DNA from: Flectonema sp. DT1601
Taxonomy: Eukaryota > Euglenozoa > Diplonemea > Diplonemida > Diplonemidae
DNA: 64,000 nucleotides
Direction: 5' to 3'
Assembly: GCA_964019425.1 (NCBI GenBank)
Contig: OZ025832.1
Coordinates: forward strand, 372,001-436,000
Shown here: positions 31,852 through 42,184 of the stretch, in pieces
How positions within the stretch are numbered: position 1 is the first letter of the stretch
Layout of the letters: every line of letters begins with the position of its first letter
Made by a program: the position numbers and the translations under genes
Notes under the pieces: model-generated
Database searches by the model: none
What the model saw: the letters and a program-made list of their open reading frames with translations, nothing else
Told to the model about the DNA's origin: nothing

Positions 31852-32006
31852 ATCTTCATACTTTGGTGTGGGATACGATTTCTGAAATCGCCTTGTAGCT
31901 TATTTTTAATAACTGAAATATGAGCGACCTGCCCTTGTGTTTTCACCTTCCTATATAATTAGATGTAGGCCGTGATTAGTCGTGAGAAATTCTATTCCAT
32001 GATTTT

Positions 32007-32045
<39 letters not shown>

Positions 32046-32890
32046 CCCCTTGGGTGATAAATTTCTTTTTTTTGGTTTGACAACTTTTTTCATAATCTTC
32101 TGAAGAGTTTGAATGGGGGAAACTGACCAAAAAAAAAAAAAAAGGCGGAAATGTAAAAGCAGGTTTTTCTTTTCTTTTATTTCCGAGTTTATGCTAATTG
32201 ATAATATTTGGTATGTTAAAAAAAATTTATTATTACCTTTCTACATTTGTTAAAACTCGTTGACCAATCAATTTACCCCTTTTTTTTGTTGATGCAAGTT
32301 ACCTCTGAAAAAAAGAAAAAAGAAAATCTTTTATTCCCCTGGCTTTTTTTTTTTTTTGACTGCACGTATTTAATTCTTTTTTGTTTTGTTTTAGCTCTGT
32401 CATTTTTCAATTTTTTTTTTTTTCCATTCTCCTCCTCTCTATCTATCTAGTTTTTCTTCTTTTTTCTACTTTTTTTTCCCTGTTGGGTATCCAATGGATG
32501 ATTTTCCGGTTACATGTTTTTCTTTTTTTTTTTTTTAAAAAGATTTTTATTTCCCTCCTTTCTACACAGTTAATATTGTATGTGTGGAAAGGTGTAGCCA
32601 ATCAACAGAACTTCTGGCATGTGTCTAGACGGCGTATCAAAAAAAAAAAAAAAAAAACAGTTGTTTCAGATTAATGCAACACATAACAACTTGTTCCCTT
32701 CAGAAAAGGACGTAGAGTGGGGCATGAATAAATTCATGCAGGTCAAACGGGATTTAAAAAAAAAAAAAAAAATACAACGTTGCTGGACCAAGGTCCGCAA
32801 AAAGGCAAGTGGTGCCCCGCAAGGGTGTGCTACTGCAAAAAAAAAAAAAAAAAATATACTGCTATTTTTTTAATAAAAATACTCTGACGA
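31852..32890. other. Spacer, no gene seen
   Basis: Homopolymers separate short unique pieces. A GC-richer piece at 32790-32840 has no open frame or recognised RNA. Confidence 0.5.
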
Positions 32891-33050
32891 CTTGCGCCCC
32901 TCTCATGTTGAGCAATTCCCACATTTTTAGTCACTTGTGTCATGAGTTTTTTTAATTTTATTATTGAGCTTTGATACAATACAGAGAGAGTTATATTCGT
33001 ATGAACCTAATCAAACAGTCTTGCCCCTTCCATGTTGAGCAATTCCCACA
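32891..33050 (+). mobile_element. ERF-1 element (subtype 2) with clear target-site duplication
   Basis: The element runs 32924-33019, from TTTTAGTCACTTGTGTCATG to CCTAATCAAACAGT. The left flank 32891-32923 and the right flank 33020-33050 are copies of one sequence of about 31-33 bp, sharing a perfect 20-bp CATGTTGAGCAATTCCCACA (32904-32923 and 33031-33050). This is the best-preserved insertion of the family in the window. Confidence 0.75.
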
Positions 33051-33240
33051 AGAGGTCACGCGGCCCCGAAAGAGGCCTTTCCAAATTGGTAAATGCCAAA
33101 CTCATTTTTTTTTTTTTTTTTTTATGGTTTATCTGTGGTCAACGCATCATTAATTACTAGCGTTTAAGATTTAGTTAACTTTGATACAATAAACATTTCA
33201 CCCGCTTTTTTTTTCAAGTTACTCCCCCTAACTTTATTTA

Positions 33241-33348
33241 TCTGTGAGAGTCTCACGGTTGCTGGTAGCGATATAACTGTTACTCTGTGAGCTTTTCCTG
33301 GCTTTTGGCTTCCTAGGCTTCGTAAATAAATAAATAAAATAAATTTAT
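33241..33348 (+). repeat. Dispersed repeat family DR-7, copy 2
   Basis: It matches 8329-8449: TGTGAGAG..GCTGGTAGCGATATAAC..CTGTGAGC..CCTAGGCTTCGTAAATAA, followed by an (AAAT)n tail. A 24-bp fragment of its 3' end also lies at 35358-35381, just upstream of the phosphatase gene. Confidence 0.6.
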
Positions 33349-34204
33349 CAAGTTTCTACGCCCATCCATATCTCATAATATTGAGGAGTGCATCATTGCA
33401 TTCGATTGTCAATATTATATACTTGTTGTCTTGTGCAGCAGTAGGACGGACAAACGGATTGTTACGGGAGCTTAAATTTTTTTTTCCCCCTCCTGACTTA
33501 AATAAATGGTTACTTTAAGGCTAAGTAAAGACATTGGTGGTGGTCGCTGTGTCTTTTTTTTCTTTCTAAATGATGATACTTTAGTTATGAATTTGTGTAT
33601 TCAAGCAAACAAATGAAAAAAAACAACAAAAAAAAATTATTATTATTATTTTATTCATATCCTGGATTAATGATCTGAAGAGCGTTGTTTGTATCGAACC
33701 TGACGGCAATTGCAAAAGTAAGACTGAACCGGGTCAAGGAAGAGAGGGGGAGGTATTCCTATTGTCATGGAGAGAGAGTTCTTTCATGAAGAAATAGCAA
33801 CCAACTAAATAAAAAAAAAAAAAAAAAAAAAAGGCTGAGTTTTTTTTCTTTTTTATCCAATTCAAGTTTTATTAATATTTCTCAAAACACACTTTTCATT
33901 TTTTACTGTCAAGCAACCACTGAGAGAACTGTTTTTTTTTATTGTCGAGATTTTCTTTCCTTTCCTTTCCTTTCCTTTCCTTTTTTTTTTTTTTTTTATT
34001 ATCCTCCGGACAGTGGCCTATCACTCTGCACACAAATCGACAATTCAATTCTTCTTATTGTGATTGTAACAACTAACTTGTTGTTTTTTTTTACCCCCCT
34101 ACAAAGATACTTGCAGTAGTGTGAACTTAAGAGTATATATTACTGTCTGACTACCGGCAAAAGCGTTTTTTTTTTATATTTCTTTTTTAATTTTTTTTTC
34201 TTAA
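33349..34204. other. Spacer with TTTCC microsatellite
   Basis: A pentanucleotide array (TTTCC)n lies at about 33956-33981. An A28 run lies at 33810. No gene is seen. Confidence 0.55.
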
Positions 34205-34362
34205 ACCTGCTGAACCAATTGTTCAGTAGAAAGAGAATCGTGAATAAGCGTTAACCTTAACCAGTTCCTTTTTATTAGGATTTTTTTGTGTTTGGGTTTT
34301 GCGCACAAGACAAAAAAAAAATAAATAAAATAAGAAAAAGTAAAAATGACCGATTCCTTTGT
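34205..34362 (+). repeat. Dispersed element DE-9, copy 1
   Basis: It begins with a 9-bp hairpin (CTGCTGAAC with GTTCAGTAG, one G-U pair). It shares GTAGAAAG, GCGTTAAC-like, CCTTTTTATTAGGATTTT, GCGCAC-like and GACCGATTC segments with 43836-43972, where the element sits inside another repeat. No coding capacity is seen. Confidence 0.5.
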
Positions 34363-35357
34363 TTTCGTTCTTCTGTGGACCAACTCCTTAAGTTAGGCAG
34401 TTCATATTTCATAATATTTTTTTCATGTTTTTCTTTGATAGACGGATGTATGTTTTGGACTTTATACACGCCATATGCGATGCATACAACAACTCGTCAG
34501 CATAAAGAGAAAAAGCAAAGCAGACGAAATCGTTTTATGTGACTCTCTGTCCCTTACAGGGTAGACAACGCAATGATGTCTTTATCTTGTCACCTTGCAC
34601 TTGATGTGCAGATCAATGTTCAATCCCCAGATGATGGCGATACGTCACTTTTGGATGTTATTTTTTTTTTTTTTTTATGTTATCCCTCTCTCCCTATATT
34701 TAGTTTTGTCTTGTTTTGGATGCATATTATTATCGATCGTTCGTTCGTGCGTTTTCTTTTAGCTTTCCTTTTATACGTTTATTTTGTGCTCTTAAATCAC
34801 TTCCTTCAAAATTGTCAAGGAAGCGTATTTAAAGCGTTGTAGTTCGGTAATAATTCCGGTACTGAGCAGGAAACCCCTTGGCAGTTCCTTTTATTTCGTT
34901 ATTGATCTGTGCAGCATATTGCGATCGCCAAGTAGTCCAGAGCTATGTTTCCCTTTCCTCATTTTTTTTTTTTTTTTTTTTTTTTTCAATTGCAGAATGG
35001 TTTTTGTTATTTTAACTGAGAGGCAGTGGCAAAAAAAAAAAAAAAAAACACAAAAAACAAAAAAACAAGAAAAACCCCTCTTCTTCTAGTAAAAGAACAA
35101 AAAAAAAAAAAAAAAAAAAGTAGAAAGTAGCCTATTGTTCCACTTGCACGGACCATGTCTCAGTCAAGCTTTGATGATGCATTTTTCGACTGAATGCAAA
35201 GTGTCTTCGGACATTCATTCTGTTTGTAGTGAGAATTTCTTTTTGATAATTTTTAATAAAAAAAAAAAAAACACAAAACCAACACTTTCAACCAGGAATA
35301 CACTACAATTAGATCGAATGGCTTCAATAGGTTTTATACAACCAACGTGACCCTTGT
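34363..35357. other. Spacer, no gene supported
   Basis: Two short frames (around 34576 and 35135) start with protein-like residues but run into Phe tracts or stop without splice support. Poly-A and poly-T runs are frequent. Confidence 0.5.
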
Positions 35358-35419
35358 TTCGTAGGCTTCGTAAATAAATATTCTCACCAGTATGCTTTCC
35401 TTCATAATATGATAAAAAG

Positions 35420-37272
35420 ATGGATACCAATCTGGAGGAAGCACTAAATTCTGCTTGGGTATCTAGAGACGTGTTAGATACCTGGTTGCACAGATTGCCT
35501 TATGATGTTTATAAAAAGAGTGTTCAAGGGGTAACTGTTCGATTTTTAACTGCGGATGTCGTTTACAAGGTCGGAAGAGTCCACGCGGTAGCCCCACAGC
35601 AAGGAGATGGCACACTTATTGTTGACGCTGGGTCAGGTGCTAGTGAAGTTGTGTTACCCAAGAATGTAAGTAATTCTCTTTTTAAGAAGGAAGAAGTTAA
35701 GAGTTGGTTGGCTACCCCTGCCAGTAAGGCTAAAAATTTAACAGAAAAACTAAAATCGACATCGGAAATGATAAAAGAAATAAAGGAAAAGATTGGATCC
35801 TCGAAGAAGGATAAAATAACAGACACCCCTCCTGGGTCTGCACGTGGTCCTTCAACTTCAACACCAGCAAAGCCTCACACCATCCAACATGCGAAAACAA
35901 GTCTGACAACCACAACAAGAACAGCCAGTACTGGTAATCCGAGATTGTTCCCTCGAGCTTTGATTATCGCGGCAGATGGTTATCCGTCAGGTCATGTACC
36001 CGTATCAGAAATAGTTAACAAGGCTCTAACAAGAAATGGAGACACTGCAATGGACTTGAATGGATTATCAGCTTCTGCGTCATTCTCTCCTCTTGGAAGA
36101 GGAGTGATGCCGTCGTTGGGAGTCTTTTCTATATCTGCAGAAGGCAGTACTACAGCTGACATTGTAACGATGTTAGAACGTGAAAGTCAAGGAGCATGTG
36201 GAGCTGAAAAATGGATTAGAGATTTAATGCAAATATGTGTTGATTCTTGGAAGGGTAACGACGTGGCTAAAGACTACTCTACCAGAATAATGCATCTGTG
36301 TTCTGAAGCACAGAGAGTACTTCAACAAGAACCCATCGCATTGAAAGTAACGAGTCCAATATGTGTATTCGGTGATATCCACGGCAACTTCGCAGATCTT
36401 TATTATTTCATGCAAAAGCTACTCGTCTTTGGAGAGATTTCCTACACAGGAACCGGATTCCTATTTCTCGGCGACTACGTTGATCGTGGTGTATATGGTC
36501 TGGAGTGCACGGTGTACTTATTATGCCTGAAACTCTTAGCACCTAAACAGGTATTCCTACTACGTGGGAATCATGAATCTCCTGAAGTAAACGGAGACAT
36601 CAAACAGTATGGTGAGCTCAGTTTTAAACATGAATGCATAAGTAAATTCCCTCCTAGAGAAGGAGAACAAGTCTGGGAAGCTATTAACAAAGTATTTCAA
36701 TGCCTACCTGTGGTTGCTATCATCGATGATAAAATCTTCTGTGCCCATGGAGGTATCCCTCGATATGAAGGTGGTGAAGATGACAGATTACAGGTTTTGC
36801 AGAGTCCTACATTTCCAAGATTCGCGACTATTCAGGTTCAACCATCTCTATCAGCACAAGAAGCTCCGTATGTTCAAGCCTGTCGTAGAATTATCGAAGA
36901 CCTCACTTGGTCGGATCCGGCAGACAGATCTTCCCCAGTTGACGGTAATGGTTTCGGAAACAATCCTCGTGGTATCGGATTAAAAACTTTTGGTTCTAAA
37001 GCTGTTGATCAGTTTCTCGACAACCACGGCTACACTCACATATTCCGCGCTCATCAAGAAAAAAGTTCTGGACTTCGCATATGCGACAACGCTCGAGTGG
37101 TATGTTTTTAATCCATACATCACTAACAACTTTCATTAAAAAAAAATATTACAACTAAAAACAGATAACTATTTTCTCGACATCTGACTACATAGGTCAT
37201 CAAAATGGAGCGGGTGTAGTTTTTGTAGGTCACGGTTCTATAAGATTAGTAATCAAAGAAGCTGCCTCGTAA
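35420..37272 (+). CDS. Plus3-domain / PPP-family Ser/Thr phosphatase fusion (595 aa)
   Basis: Exons are 35420-37099 and 37165-37272, joined in phase 0 by a 65-nt intron (GTATGT..AAACAG). The second exon supplies ITIFSTSDYIGHQNGAGVVF, the conserved PPP C-terminal strand region. Residues about 9-105 match the Plus3 domain of Rtf1 in order: VSRDVLDTWLHRL, VYKKSVQGVTVRF, VVYKVGRVHAV, then NVSNSLFKKEEVKSW. Residues 106-300 are Lys/Ser/Thr-rich. The phosphatase has all the metal-site motifs: GDIHG (about 317), GDYVDRG (351), GNHE (383), CAHGG (442) and a late RAHQ. Plus3 in Rtf1 binds phosphorylated Spt5 and single-stranded nucleic acid, so a phosphatase tethered to transcription elongation is an attractive inference. 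The enzyme class is certain; the subtype within PPP is not. Confidence 0.92.
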
Positions 37273-38365
37273 GTAAGATAATTACTAAGTTGGTTAGTTG
37301 ATCTGTTCTCTCACTCCCTTTTCACTCCCCCCTCACCGCGGTTCGAAAAAAAAAAAACAAAACAAAACAAAACAAAAAAAAAAAAAGACAAAAGTAATAA
37401 TGAAAACGACGCCGTAACAACTTAACTCCTGGTAGTTAGCGTCGTGAAATTCTGTAGTACCCTCGTGTGAAGGATTGTGGGGAGTGAATGTGTTTTTTGA
37501 TATCCTTGCCGAAAATAAAAATGGAAAAAAAAAAAAAAAAAAAAAAAAAAAATGATCTGAAGCAGCATTCTTCCCTTTCTCGATATCCCCTCTTTATGCA
37601 TCGTGATTATTCATAGTACACATGCTGTTTTGTGCAATAAAAAACAAACACGAGTTTCCCATGTCATTGAAGACGGATGATTGTCAGTATCTTACCACAG
37701 GGACAACACGTAGAGGTCTGCAAAGAACCTTAGGTACCTTTATTATTGTGCAGATGTGCGCCTGACGCTGTTGTTTTATATTGCTATTTTTTTTTCCTTC
37801 TTTCTATTCTCCTCTTCTTGTTTTTTTGTTCTTTGATGCATCTTCTTCTCTCTTTGATAGTAGGTGCTTGAATTTCAAATTCTTTCACCAACTACAAAGA
37901 AGGGAAGTAAGAGAAAATCAATACAAATCCTAGACATTGTGGTTTAGGATATGTATTCATGAGATGGGAGGGGGAAGGGAAGGAAAGGAAAAAAAAAAAA
38001 AAAAAAAAAATTTTTGATTTTTGTATTTTTATTTTACTACACAGGGGGAACGTTAAGGTTTAGTGTCCTCCACATGTTTAGTTTCGTTAACTCATTGAAG
38101 CTAATGCATGTTGTAATTTGCAATCGTCTCTACCTGTCTTCTGGGGCGTTCACTGTGACTGGTGGTGGTATCTTTTTGGGGGGAGAAAAAAAAGAAAAAA
38201 TAATAATAATAATAATGATTAAGAGAAACCTGTGTCACCCTCCACCTCTACCCGTTTTTTTATAATTTAGTAAAAGTTACCGTGGGCGTTGGTTTTTTGT
38301 TTTGATTGTCTATTCGTCTTTTTTTTTTTTTACATACAGGTGATCTCATCACTTTCATAACCAAT
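37273..38365. other. Spacer, no gene seen
   Basis: Poly-A runs lie near 37347, 37524 and 37990. No RNA or open frame is convincing. Confidence 0.5.
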
Positions 38366-38443
38366 AGCAACAGTTAGTAGCAACAGTCAGTAGCAACAGT
38401 TAGTAGCAACAGTCAGTAGCAACAGTTAGTAGCAACGGTTTAT
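38366..38443 (+). repeat. 13-bp tandem array alternating two variants
   Basis: Six units of AGCAACAGTYAGT alternate T and C at one position, giving a 26-bp higher-order period; the last unit is degenerate. The array ends 84 bp before the exchanger ATG, in its leader or promoter region. It may be a regulatory site cluster or simply a minisatellite. Confidence 0.85.
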
Positions 38444-38527
38444 AGCTCAGTAGTAGTGATTTTATGTTCTCTTAACAGACCTGCCTTGTGTACTTGAAGA
38501 AAGAAACAAAAAGAGCTAAAAAAAACA

Positions 38528-39587
38528 ATGTTTATATCAAATATGTTTGTGGACCCACAGGTCCTCATCGACGCCGCCCCAAGTGAATTCTATGGAATAA
38601 TTCAGTTGATGTTTCACGCACTTGTCTATGGATATATTTTATTTGTCGCGTCTAACATGATAAGTGAAGGATCAGAGTTGCTGTTGCTGACTCCATTAAA
38701 GGGAGTCGTCGGTTCTGTTGTTCTTCCGGTACTGGGAGCTGTTCCTGATGGTGCGATTATTTTATTCTCAAAGAGTGATCAGTTGGCTGTTGGAGTTGGA
38801 GCTCTTGCAGGATCAACTATTATGTTGTTAACTATCCCGTGGTTTCTTGCGCTACTCGCTGGAAGAGTAAATTTAGGACCTGCTGAAAATGACACCAGCA
38901 CTGGACCAGCTGTCAATCTCGCAGCTGTTACTCTAACCAGTTCAAAGCTGGTTCCAAAGTACTCTGGACGTGCTGCGGAAAGATTAGACAGCAACCTGTC
39001 AGTTGTTGACACACTATTTAAGACTGGTGTCTCTGTTGAGCCATCGATTAGAAGAGCTGGTCATACTATGATGATTACATCACTTGGGTATCTCGTCATT
39101 CAAATACCTGCGATCGCTATGGGATGTGCTACTTCTAAGAACTGTGGATGTGATGATGATGATACTCACTGTCATAATAACAAAGTTGATGACATTCGTC
39201 CGTTTGCCATCGCTGGATGTATCATAGCTGCTGTTTTCTTTATAGGATATCTTATCGATCAGTTTAGACAGTCGGCAAAAGATGATTCACGTCACGATCG
39301 TAAAGCGGAAGAAGTTGGAAAGAGAGCCCTCGCATCTGGTCTTCAAGTTGATTTTTGCGTCTTCCTAAACAGCGCATCGGCAACTCACTGCTGTGGTGGT
39401 GATGATATCGAATTAGAGGCTCTTCAGGATGCTGAAACTTCAGGTGCTGCTCAGTCTGAATTCAAGAAAAGAATTAACAAGCTGTTCCACAAATACAACA
39501 CATCAACTAATGATGATGGTGCTGTGGAGATAATTGATAGGTTTGTTTTTTATTTTATTATTTGGAAGTGAACTGTTCTAAAACTTG

Positions 39588-39628
<41 letters not shown>

Positions 39629-40495
39629 AGTATGGAAGTCGGTAACTTACTTTCGGACATGAACATGAGAGGAACCAACCTTTGGCACAATTTGGTTTGT
39701 TTTTTTTTTTTTTTTTTTTCACTCTAACTAAAAAAAAAAAAAAAGCTTAATCTCAAAAAATTTTAATAACAAAAAAAATAACAACAGAGAGACGTTGCTC
39801 ACAGAGGAGAGCTAACAGAAGCGAAATTTTCTCAAATTGCCTTCGATTATGTGACTGAAGTGAAGACGGTTGTTAAGAAAATGACTCCAACAGTCTCATG
39901 TGTAGACATGGCAAAACTTAGAGCAACTAATGAAAATGAAGATGACGTCGGTTCTGACGAAGAATTAGAAGTTCCAGAGGGAATGGAAGGAAAAGACTTA
40001 TCACTTCCAGCTCAGCAGCGTGAAATCTGGAAGCGAGCATTGATTCAAATGCTTACGGGAACTACGATTGTTATGTTCTTTTCTGATCCAATGTGTGACA
40101 TCTTCTCACAAATTGGAAAGGAAACTAAAATTAATGAATTCTACGTCTCATTCGTTCTCGCTCCACTCGCTTCAAACGCAAGTGAACTTCTCGCAGCTTA
40201 CAACTACGCCTTAAAGAAAACACGTAAAACAATGACCATATCTATTTCATCGTTGCTGGGAGCTGCTTGCATGAACAACACATTTTGTCTGGCGATTTTC
40301 TTATTCAAAATTGCTGCTTCCAGTCAGATTTGGGTGTACACTGCAGAGACCATGTCAATCGTACTCGTCGAGTGGCTGATGTACTACTTCGCTCTTCAGA
40401 GCGACCATAAGTTGTACTACGGAGCTCTTGTTCTTACTCTGTTCCCACTTTCGATTGTAGCAGTGGCTGTTATGGAAGGCGTCGGTCTTGATTAG
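38528..40495 (+). CDS. Ca2+/cation antiporter with EF-hand-like loop (594 aa)
   Basis: Exons are 38528-39540, 39631-39694 and 39788-40495, with introns of 90 and 93 nt, both GTTTGT..ACAG and both carrying long A or T runs. Two halves of the CaCA fold are visible. The first has the alpha-1 repeat VPDGAIILFSKSDQLAVGVG then LAGSTIMLLTIPWF. The second has the alpha-2 repeat APLASNASELLAAYNYAL then SLLGAACMNNTFCLAIF. The central loop holds a Cys/His/Asp cluster (NCGCDDDDTHCHNN) and, across the splice sites, a degenerate EF-hand (NDDGAVEIIDSMEVGNLL). This layout is like plant NCL and EF-CAX exchangers. It should move Ca2+ across a membrane against Na+ or H+, with Ca2+ sensing in the loop. The 64-nt middle exon encodes the EF-hand exit helix. 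Confidence 0.9.
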
Positions 40496-40506
40496 AGTTT
40501 TTTTTT

Positions 40507-40602
40507 GCACTGACGAAGTCGGAGAAGAAAACTATTCAGATTAAGAGCCCGTTTATTTATTATGTCCCTGCACCGCCAGTAATATAAGGCCTTATCTTGA
40601 AT
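40507..40602 (+). repeat. Structured dispersed element SDE-6, copy 1
   Basis: It follows the exchanger stop by 11 nt. It shares GCACYGACRAMGTCGGAGAA, the ATTCAGATTAAGAGCC arm and the distal AAGGCC-TTATCT-GAAT arm with 50026-50141 and 60621-60740. It forms a small GAC/GTC hairpin and a long distal stem. Each copy is preceded by a T run. Confidence 0.6.
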
Positions 40603-41577
40603 GTTTCTTTTCTTTTTTTTTTTTTTTTTTTTTTTTTCTCCCCTGTTTTTTTTCCTTATATGCAGAATGAAAAATTTCCTGTAAAAAAAAAACAAAAAAA
40701 AAAAATTATAATACAGGTTTTTCTGTGTTGGTTTTTCCAAACCTTTCTTTTTTTCTTCTTTTCTTTTTTTTTCCCCTGCAATTTTCTATAACGATCTAAT
40801 AAATAGTTATTTTGCATTTGATGTACCTTTTTTTTACCAAACGTATCATATTGAGACTTCGACCAGCTTCTCTAGTTGTGTTATTGGTACACATGACGTT
40901 AGTGTTTGGAATTAAGTAGCCCTCCCACTCCCGTATTATATTTTCTTTTTTTCGTTCTCTTTCTAGGTATCACTATATTGGACGCTCCTCTGCTACAAGC
41001 AGACAGAAAGTCCAAGTGGAGCTGTGACATTCTTTTTTCCCTCCCCCCCATTTTTTTATGCAGAGTTTCGCAACAGAAGGGGACAAAAAAAATAAATAAA
41101 AAAAGGCGTACTCTACAAGTTCTGTATTTTTTTTTCTTTTAGTGGGCCACTTTTTTGGTGTATTTTTAGTACTCCAATTAGTTGAAAATCATATTCTCTT
41201 AAGGATGGTATGCCAGCTACTCTGTTACTTTTACTTTTTTTTTTTCTTTTTTTTTTCCCTTTAGAATAAAGGAGTAAGGCAAAAAAAAAAAAACAAAAGG
41301 TATTAAAAAAAAAAAAAAAAAAAAAAGATCTTTTTTTAGCAAGGTGCTAGTCTTTTGTCATCTAGTGCAGTACAGAAGTTACAATAAATCTTTTTTTTTA
41401 CTTGCGGATGTTGTTGATGAGAGTCTTTGTTTTTTCTGATTATGAAAAATGTTTTTTTTCCCTTCAGAAAAAAACGGAGCAGTTTCTTATATTTCTCAAA
41501 ATAGTTTTTTTTCTCTCAAAAAAGAGTTCAACCTTGAGCTGATTTTTCAGTATTTAATGCTTTATCAATGGACGAAA

Positions 41578-41612
<35 letters not shown>

Positions 41613-41736
41613 CTCCCTCCCAACCAAGGTTTGTCCTCCAGTTTTCGAGTTGCTTTATAATTTAATAGTTCGCTAAAAAAGTTACGGCAAGGTGGAAACC
41701 TGTGAAGATTTTGATTTTTCCGATTTTAGTTAAGTT
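40603..41736. other. Spacer, no gene seen
   Basis: Long T and A runs (40612-40637, 41305-41327 and 41581-41607) dominate. Open frames are Phe-rich artefacts. Confidence 0.55.
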
Positions 41737-41854
41737 ACGTCCCTTCGGACGTCTACGGATTGCGGTAGCCTCAGTTGCTGTGAGGTTACCCAGCAATGCT
41801 GAGCTACAGTATCAAGTTACCTTCCCTTGACTGCCGACGATCCCCCTGGTCGTC
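41737..41854 (+). ncRNA. Candidate structured RNA (four consecutive hairpins)
   Basis: In order: ACGTCC/GGACGT (41737-41752); a 10-bp stem GGTAGCCTCA/TGAGGTTACC with one G-U pair (41764-41790); CAGC/GCTG (41791-41801); and GACGA/TCGTC (41836-41854). The region is more GC-rich than its surroundings. It is not a tRNA, 5S or a spliceosomal RNA that I recognise. A short piece (AAGTTACCTTCC) is shared with 60819, so it could be part of a dispersed element. Confidence 0.35.
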
Positions 41855-42036
41855 AGTTTTTATTAAAAAAGTGAAACAGAGTCTTTTTTTTTTTTTGACA
41901 CTTAATAGTGGAGGCTTGCTTCGTATTAACTTACAGACGACGCAAGACGTTCTTTACTACTTGGTCATTGATGACGTTCAGGTCAAGGTTTTGGTAGCAT
42001 TTTCGCAAAATCGCTTAGGGGCTCACGATTACTTAG

Positions 42037-42184
42037 CTGCATTAAATGACAACACAGAAAAAGAGATACATGCACTTAAATTAGAAACGTTGATTCTAAT
42101 ATAGAGTGTTTTCCTATACTAACATTACCTTTTAGTCAACTGCCTCGTTTATCGTTATAAATATGCTCAAAACGGTTAACTCCC
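42037..42184 (+). mobile_element. ERF-1 element, divergent copy with ORF tail
   Basis: It contains the reading-frame tail ALNDNTEK..ALKLET ending at TAG 42102-42104, which matches ALSDNTEK..AAKLET with the same stop at 8747-8815. It also has AGAGTGTTTTCCTATACTAAC and a decayed 3' block (TAGTCAACTG..ACGGTTAACTCCC). The open frame extends left to about 41796, through unrelated-looking sequence and the structured region. Confidence 0.55.

Noticed and set aside
34573-34842. 89-codon frame starting MMSLSCHLALDVQ
   Set aside because: It runs through a T tract and then low-complexity sequence; no family, no splice support.
38366-38443. CRISPR-like regular array
   Set aside because: Units are 13 bp without spacers, in a eukaryotic spacer; it is a simple tandem repeat.
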